Below are positions 54,742-58,865 of a DNA stretch of 58,865 nt, in pieces. The translations under genes and the position numbers were made by a program. The notes under the pieces were generated by a model that worked only from the letters and a program-made list of their open reading frames with translations, was not told where the DNA came from and did not search any database. Source of the DNA: Euryhalocaulis sp050486445 (lineage in GTDB: Bacteria; Pseudomonadota; Alphaproteobacteria; Caulobacterales; Maricaulaceae). The DNA is taken from contig JBJHDH010000020.1 of NCBI GenBank assembly GCA_050486445.1, positions 1 to 58,865 of the forward strand, read 5' to 3'. The stretch's first letter is position 1. Each line of letters begins with the position of its first letter.

Positions 54742-56967
54742 TCAGAACCGCTTGCTCAGCTCCACTCCATAGCGGCGGGGCTGGGCCCGGAACAGAAAGC
54801 CGCCAGGCGAGAACTCGGCGTTATAGGTCTTGTCGAACAGGTTCTTCGCCCAGACCGTGAGCGCCCAGTCCGCGCCCTCGATCCCTACGCGCGCATCCAC
54901 CAGATCGATGGGATCGCGCCTGGTGACGTTGAACGGCTCCCAATAGGTGTCGCCGATGCGCTGATAGTCGCCGCGGAGGCGCAGATTGAGGCCGGTTCCG
55001 CCCAGCGGCGCGAGATACTGGAAGCCGAGATTGAGCGTGTAGTCGGAGACCAGCGGCGCCTTGTTGCCGATGGCGGCCGGATCGGCATGATCGGTGATCT
55101 TGCTGTCGGTGACGCCAAGACCGAAATTCACCGAAAACTCGTTGGTGAGATTATACACGCCGTCCAGCTCGAAACCCATATAGCGGACCCCGGCGACATT
55201 GCCGAGATTCTGCGTGGAGTTCGATGCGAGGAACACGAAGAAATACGAATTCTCCGAATCGGTATGGAAGACGCCGCCATTCAACCGCAGGCGCCCGTTC
55301 GCCAGCACCGTCTTGAAGCCGGCGTCGAACGTATCGACGACCTCCGGCAGGAAGATGTCGCCGACGCCAAGGATCGGACCGCCGAGGAAGTCCGGATTGT
55401 TCGCCGCCGCGAAGCCGACGCCGGACTGGTTGAAGCCGCCGCTGCGGAAGCCGCGGCTGTAGCCGGCATAGAAGGACGCGTTGGCGTTTGGCGTATAGCG
55501 TAGTGTGACTTTCGGCTGGAACTGGTCGAACGTCACCGTGCGCACCTCGCCAAATGTGGCGCTGGGCAGCGCGGTGAGGAAGGCGGGCGGGGTCAGCGTG
55601 GTCTGCTCGCGCTTGTCCCGGTCATAGCGGGCGGCCAGCGCCAGCTCCCATTGCGGGGTCAGGTCAAAGTTCAGATCGCCGAACAGCGCCCAGGCGAAAT
55701 TGTCCTGCCCGTCGGCCAGCCATGTCACCTGCGGGTTGGCGGGATTGGTGCTGGGCGTGCGGAAGGCCGGGAACGCCCCGGCGCCGGTGTCTTCCATGTT
55801 GCCGGTGGAGATAAAGCGGTCGGTCCACACCATATAGGCGCCTGCGCTGTAGCGGACCGGACGGTCGCCGGGCGAGGCGAAGCGGAATTCCTGGCTGATA
55901 TTGCGCACATCCAGAAACTGGCTCTGCGTCCAGTCCTCGATGCCGAGCACGGTGCGGTTGAAGGACGTCTCGCGCGGCGTGAAGTCGAACTGGTCGCCAT
56001 AGAGCACTTCTTCCAGCGAATCCCATGCGGTGGTGGAGATGAAGCTTCCGAAATCCGTTTCATAACGGAGCTGCATCGAGGCGCCGTAGATGTCGCGCTC
56101 ATTGACGCCCAGATTGTTCGCCGTGATCGGAATCGACGTGTTGTTTGAATCGTTGTTCGGGTCGATCACGAAATACAGCGCGCCGGTTTCCAGAAGATCG
56201 AAACTGCCGCGCAAATCGATGGTGAAATTGTCGGTGGGGTCGATGACGATGCGGGCGCGGCCGGAGAGATTCTCCACCGGGTCCACCTTCTCGTTCAGGA
56301 ACGCATTGCGGATATTGCCCTTGGTGTCGTGCCAGGAAATGCCGCCGGAAAACCCGGCGCGTTCGCCCAGCGGCCCGCTGGCGCGCGCCAGCGCCCGGTA
56401 GCCAAAGCCGTTATCGACGCCGCCAAGCACGCGTCCCTCCCATGTCGGGGTCGGGCCGCGCGTGGTGATGTTGATCGCCCCGCCAATGGCGTTGCGCCCA
56501 TAAAGCGCGCCCTGCGGCCCGCGCAGCACCTCGATCTGCTGGATGTCCACCAGCTCCTGCGTGAATTGCGAGGGATTGGTCTGCTGCACGCCGTCAATGA
56601 TGACCGCCACGGAGGGCTCGCTGTTGCGCGCCTGCGAAATGCCGCGGATCGTGACAAAGGCGGTGCCTGCGTTCTGCGTCTCCACCAGCGTCACGTTGGG
56701 CGTCAGCGCGATAAAGTCGCCCGCCGTCTCGATCCCGGCCGATTCGATGTCTTCCAGCGTGAAGGCGGCGACCGAGGCCGGAACCTCGATATAGGTCTCG
56801 GCCCGGCGCCGCGCGGTGACCACGACGCGATCCGCAGCGGCGGCCTGACTCTGGGCGAAGGCGGCGGCGGGCGGCAGAGCCACGAGCGCGGCGCCAGAAA
56901 GCACGCCCAGCGCGGCCCCGTGCAGCAAGGCGGCGCGCAGGTCGCGCGCAACGGTCCGATTGGTCAT
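54742..56967 (-). CDS. TonB-dependent receptor
   Basis: 741 aa outer-membrane barrel. Signal peptide (GALSGAALVALPPAAAFAQ-like) then a TonB-box-like VVVTARRRAETYIEVPASV. Plug domain: VSVAAFTLEDIESAGIETAG-like start, FVTIRGISQARNSEPSVAVI and QIEVLRGPQGALYGRNAIGG, INITTRGP. The barrel ends in YGVELSKRF with C-terminal Phe. It resembles the pesticin/FyuA-like 'iron-complex or glycan' group often seen in Sphingomonas/Caulobacter relatives; the ligand is unknown. There is no TonB, ExbBD or siderophore gene nearby. It lies between holA and parB, where Caulobacter has none. Confidence 0.92.
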   Translation of the reverse strand: MTNRTVARDLRAALLHGAALGVLSGAALVALPPAAAFAQSQAAAADRVVVTARRRAETYIEVPASVAAFTLEDIESAGIETAGDFIALTPNVTLVETQNAGTAFVTIRGISQARNSEPSVAVIIDGVQQTNPSQFTQELVDIQQIEVLRGPQGALYGRNAIGGAINITTRGPTPTWEGRVLGGVDNGFGYRALARASGPLGERAGFSGGISWHDTKGNIRNAFLNEKVDPVENLSGRARIVIDPTDNFTIDLRGSFDLLETGALYFVIDPNNDSNNTSIPITANNLGVNERDIYGASMQLRYETDFGSFISTTAWDSLEEVLYGDQFDFTPRETSFNRTVLGIEDWTQSQFLDVRNISQEFRFASPGDRPVRYSAGAYMVWTDRFISTGNMEDTGAGAFPAFRTPSTNPANPQVTWLADGQDNFAWALFGDLNFDLTPQWELALAARYDRDKREQTTLTPPAFLTALPSATFGEVRTVTFDQFQPKVTLRYTPNANASFYAGYSRGFRSGGFNQSGVGFAAANNPDFLGGPILGVGDIFLPEVVDTFDAGFKTVLANGRLRLNGGVFHTDSENSYFFVFLASNSTQNLGNVAGVRYMGFELDGVYNLTNEFSVNFGLGVTDSKITDHADPAAIGNKAPLVSDYTLNLGFQYLAPLGGTGLNLRLRGDYQRIGDTYWEPFNVTRRDPIDLVDARVGIEGADWALTVWAKNLFDKTYNAEFSPGGFLFRAQPRRYGVELSKRF

Positions 56968-57115
56968 AATGGTCTCCCCTCGCTTCGGCGTTATCGCGCC
57001 GCGCCGGCGCGCCGAAGCCTGCGCCGAAGCGGGAGATTTGATGAGAGAATGCCGTTTTTCGCCCAGATTGTATAGAAATTTTGGCTACACAGGCATGTGA
57101 GCCTGTCTGGCCGGA

Positions 57116-57817
57116 TCAGGACATGGCCACGCCGAACAGCGCGCCGATAGCGGCGGTGACGCCCATCGCCAGCGCGCCGAAGCCGACAACACGGATCATC
57201 GCGCGCTGCGGCCGGGCGGCGCCGGCTTTGGCCCCGAGCGCGCCGAGCAGCGCCAGCGCCACAAGCGCGCTGGCCACGACAATCGGGCCGAGCAATCCAT
57301 GCGGGGCCAGCGCGGCGGCCAGAAGCGGCAGCGCGGCGCCCGAGGCGAAGGCGGCAGCGGAAGCGAGCGCCGCCTGGACCGGGCGCGGCCGGCTGAAATC
57401 GGTGATGCCCAGCTCGTCGCGGGCATGGGCGCGCAGCGCGTCCTTGGCCATAAGCTGGTCCGCGACCTGACGGGCCAGATCCAGTGTCAGGCCGCGCTGG
57501 ACATAGATGTCCGCCAGTTCGCGCCGCTCGAATTCCGGCGCCTCGCGCAGCTCTTCTTTTTCGCGCGCCAGATCGGCGCGCTCCGCATCGGCCTGCGAAC
57601 TGACCGAGACATATTCGCCCGCCGCCATCGACATGGCCCCGGCGATCACAGCCGCGACGCCGGCGATCAGCACCGCCTCGCGGCTGTCGCTGGCCGCCGC
57701 GACGCCAACGATCAGGCTGGCCGTCGAGACGATGCCGTCATTGGCGCCCAGCACGGCGGCGCGCAGCCAGCCGATCCGGGCCGGAACGTGACGTTCGGGG
57801 TGATGCGGCGGGCGCAT
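57116..57817 (-). CDS. VIT1/CCC1-family transporter
   Basis: 233 aa. VIT family: IGWLRAAVLGANDGIVSTAS and LIVGVAAASDSREAVLIAGV with AAVIAGAMSMAAGEYVSVSS, about five transmembrane helices, and a cytoplasmic metal-binding helix between (DLAREKEELREAPEFERREL, ADIYVQRGLTLDLARQVADQ). Members carry Fe2+/Mn2+ across membranes. The order after helix 2 is typical. It is 14 bp upstream of parB on the same strand but unlikely to be functionally linked. Confidence 0.92.
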   Translation of the reverse strand: MRPPHHPERHVPARIGWLRAAVLGANDGIVSTASLIVGVAAASDSREAVLIAGVAAVIAGAMSMAAGEYVSVSSQADAERADLAREKEELREAPEFERRELADIYVQRGLTLDLARQVADQLMAKDALRAHARDELGITDFSRPRPVQAALASAAAFASGAALPLLAAALAPHGLLGPIVVASALVALALLGALGAKAGAARPQRAMIRVVGFGALAMGVTAAIGALFGVAMS

Positions 57818-57831
57818 GGCGGCGCCCCGTC

Positions 57832-58776
57832 CTAGCCGCCGGTGAGGCGGCGGCAGAGATCGTCGAGCTGTTCCAGCGTCGTATATTTCAGGCGCAGCTC
57901 GCCCTTGCCGCCGCCGGACTCGTGCAGCGCGACCTCGAGCCCCAGCTGGGCTTCCAGATCGGCTTCCAGCGCCGCGGTGTCGGGATCTTTCGGGGGCGGA
58001 CCAAAACCGGCTTTGCGTTTGGGCCGCGCCGCGCCTTTGCGGGCCAGCGCCTCGGCCTGACGCACCGAGAGGCCGTGCTTCACAATTTCCTGGGCGAGCG
58101 AGACCGCGTCCGGCGCGCCGAGCAGCGCGCGCGCGTGACCGGCGGTCAGCTCGCCAGAATCCAGCAGGCCGCGCACGGCGGGCGCAAGATCGAGCAGACG
58201 CATCGTATTGGCGACGTGCGGACGCGACTTGCCGATCATTTCGGCGATCTGGGCCTGGGTGCGGCCAAATTCCTCGGCCAGCGCGCGATAGGCCTCGGCC
58301 TCTTCCAGCGGCGTGAGATCGGCGCGTTGCACGTTTTCGATCAGCGCGATCTCCAGCGTCTCCTCATCATTGAGGACGCGGACGAGCGCGGGGATTTCGT
58401 GCAGCCCGGCTTTCTGCGCGGCGCGCCAGCGGCGCTCCCCGGCGACGATCTCGAAGGTCTCGCCCTCGGCCGGGCGCAGCAGGATAGGCTGGAGCACGCC
58501 CTTCTGCCGGATCGAGGCGGCCAGCGCCTCGATCTCCTCAAGCTGGAAGATGCGGCGCGGCTGATCGGGATTGGGATGGATCAGCTCGATCGGGACTGGG
58601 CGCGCGCCGCCGGCGCCGGTCTTCTGCGCCGGGCCGGACTCCGACGCCTGCGTCTCTTCCGGTTTTTCCGCGCCCGGCTTTTCCGGCGCCGCGCGCGGAG
58701 ACGACGCGACGTCCGGATCCGGCTCGCCGAGAAGCGCCGACAGACCCTTGCCAAGACCGCGCGTGCGGGCGCTCAC
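57832..58776 (-). CDS. parB: Chromosome-partitioning protein ParB
   Basis: 314 aa from GTG 58776, which overlaps the parA stop as GTGA and yields MSARTRGLGKGLSALLGE, the standard start. N-terminal ParB/CTPase: VPIELIHPNPDQPRRIFQLE, SIRQKGVLQPILLRPAEGE and the CTP-binding GERRWRAAQKAG. HTH parS-binding GRTQAQIAEMIGKSRPHVAN and dimerisation tail LRLKYTTLEQLDDLCRRLTG. It slides from parS to organise the origin. A longer frame from 58851 overlaps parA and is not ParB-like. Confidence 0.97.
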   Translation of the reverse strand: MSARTRGLGKGLSALLGEPDPDVASSPRAAPEKPGAEKPEETQASESGPAQKTGAGGARPVPIELIHPNPDQPRRIFQLEEIEALAASIRQKGVLQPILLRPAEGETFEIVAGERRWRAAQKAGLHEIPALVRVLNDEETLEIALIENVQRADLTPLEEAEAYRALAEEFGRTQAQIAEMIGKSRPHVANTMRLLDLAPAVRGLLDSGELTAGHARALLGAPDAVSLAQEIVKHGLSVRQAEALARKGAARPKRKAGFGPPPKDPDTAALEADLEAQLGLEVALHESGGGKGELRLKYTTLEQLDDLCRRLTGG

Positions 58777-58865
58777 GCCGCCGCCTCCGCCGCCGTCTCG
58801 CGCTTCAGAAGCTCGCGCGCCAGACGCAGATAGGCGCGGCTGCCCGCGCATTCATAATCATAGAC
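58773..58865 (-). CDS. parA: Chromosome-partitioning ATPase ParA (C-terminal end only)
   Basis: The last 30 codons read VYDYECAGSRAYLRLARELL and end KRETAAEAAA before TGA at 58773. This is the ParA/Soj C-terminus, next to parB in the usual parAB order with a four-base overlap. The start and the Walker motifs lie outside the window. Confidence 0.9.
   Translation of the reverse strand, partial: VYDYECAGSRAYLRLARELLKRETAAEAAA

Noticed and set aside
54367..55503. 378-codon plus-strand frame opposite the TonB receptor
   Set aside because: It begins inside holA, crosses the repeat and runs antisense to the receptor barrel; no domain seen.

Overview
The window reads as about 59 kb of chromosome from a high-G+C alphaproteobacterium, most likely a relative of Caulobacterales, Maricaulales or Hyphomonadales. 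Support comes from a GapR homologue (DUF2312), a CenR-type response regulator, an NtrZ-like periplasmic protein, the order ntrZ-DUF3576-leuS-lptE-holA ... parB-parA, a CtrA-like box before ftsK, and a site with the alphaproteobacterial LexA form GTTC-N7-GTTC. parB/parA at the right edge and rpmH-rnpA-yidC-engB on the left suggest a region near the replication origin, but no parS site, dnaA gene or obvious oriC was seen.

Layout. 1-6.7 kb: a minus-strand TCA operon, sucC - small unknown gene - sucD - odhA - odhB (odhB cut by the edge). 6.8-12.8 kb: a transporter, a small membrane protein, a HAD nucleotidase, then the rpmH-rnpA-yidC-engB block. 13.0-15.5 kb: a lower-G+C accessory island with an antitoxin-like HTH regulator, a C5-cytosine methyltransferase, an HNH endonuclease and a Vsr mismatch endonuclease. 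15.6-22.5 kb: ftsK, a secreted beta-propeller, a DsbA-like lipoprotein, lolA and xthA. 22.5-24.4 kb: a second accessory patch, an AAC(3)-family acetyltransferase convergent with a RhuM-family gene. 24.4-34 kb: cenR, an L,D-transpeptidase, tRNA-Val(GAC), cnoX, a Lon-substrate-binding-domain protein, a Trm112-like protein, an NtrC-type regulator with a coupled small ORF, gapR and rpmJ. 34-48.9 kb: lytic transglycosylase, efflux pump, mdh, PQQ-type sugar dehydrogenase, tandem DUF8021-like proteins, CPBP protease, UbiH-type hydroxylase, ApbC/Mrp, DUF6152 and its partner, YggS and a ThiE-like protein. 49-58.9 kb: ntrZ, DUF3576, leuS, lptE, holA, then a TonB-dependent receptor and a VIT-family transporter placed between holA and parB-parA.

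Most of the window is housekeeping: energy metabolism (sucCD, odhAB, mdh), translation (rpmH, rnpA, engB, leuS, rpmJ, tRNA), envelope biogenesis (yidC, lolA, lptE, mltB-type, L,D-transpeptidase), chromosome handling (ftsK, gapR, holA, parAB) and redox or Fe-S care (DsbA-like, CnoX, ApbC). The most interesting parts are: the restriction-modification island, whose regulator promoter holds a perfect palindrome and whose methyltransferase promoter carries an SOS-box-like site; an unknown gene coupled by overlapping start and stop codons between sucC and sucD; several families of intergenic palindromic repeats, including a tandem hairpin array that holds the gapR stop codon in a loop; and genes with non-canonical or shifted starts (engB, a CPBP protease). 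No insertion sequence, prophage or CRISPR array was seen.
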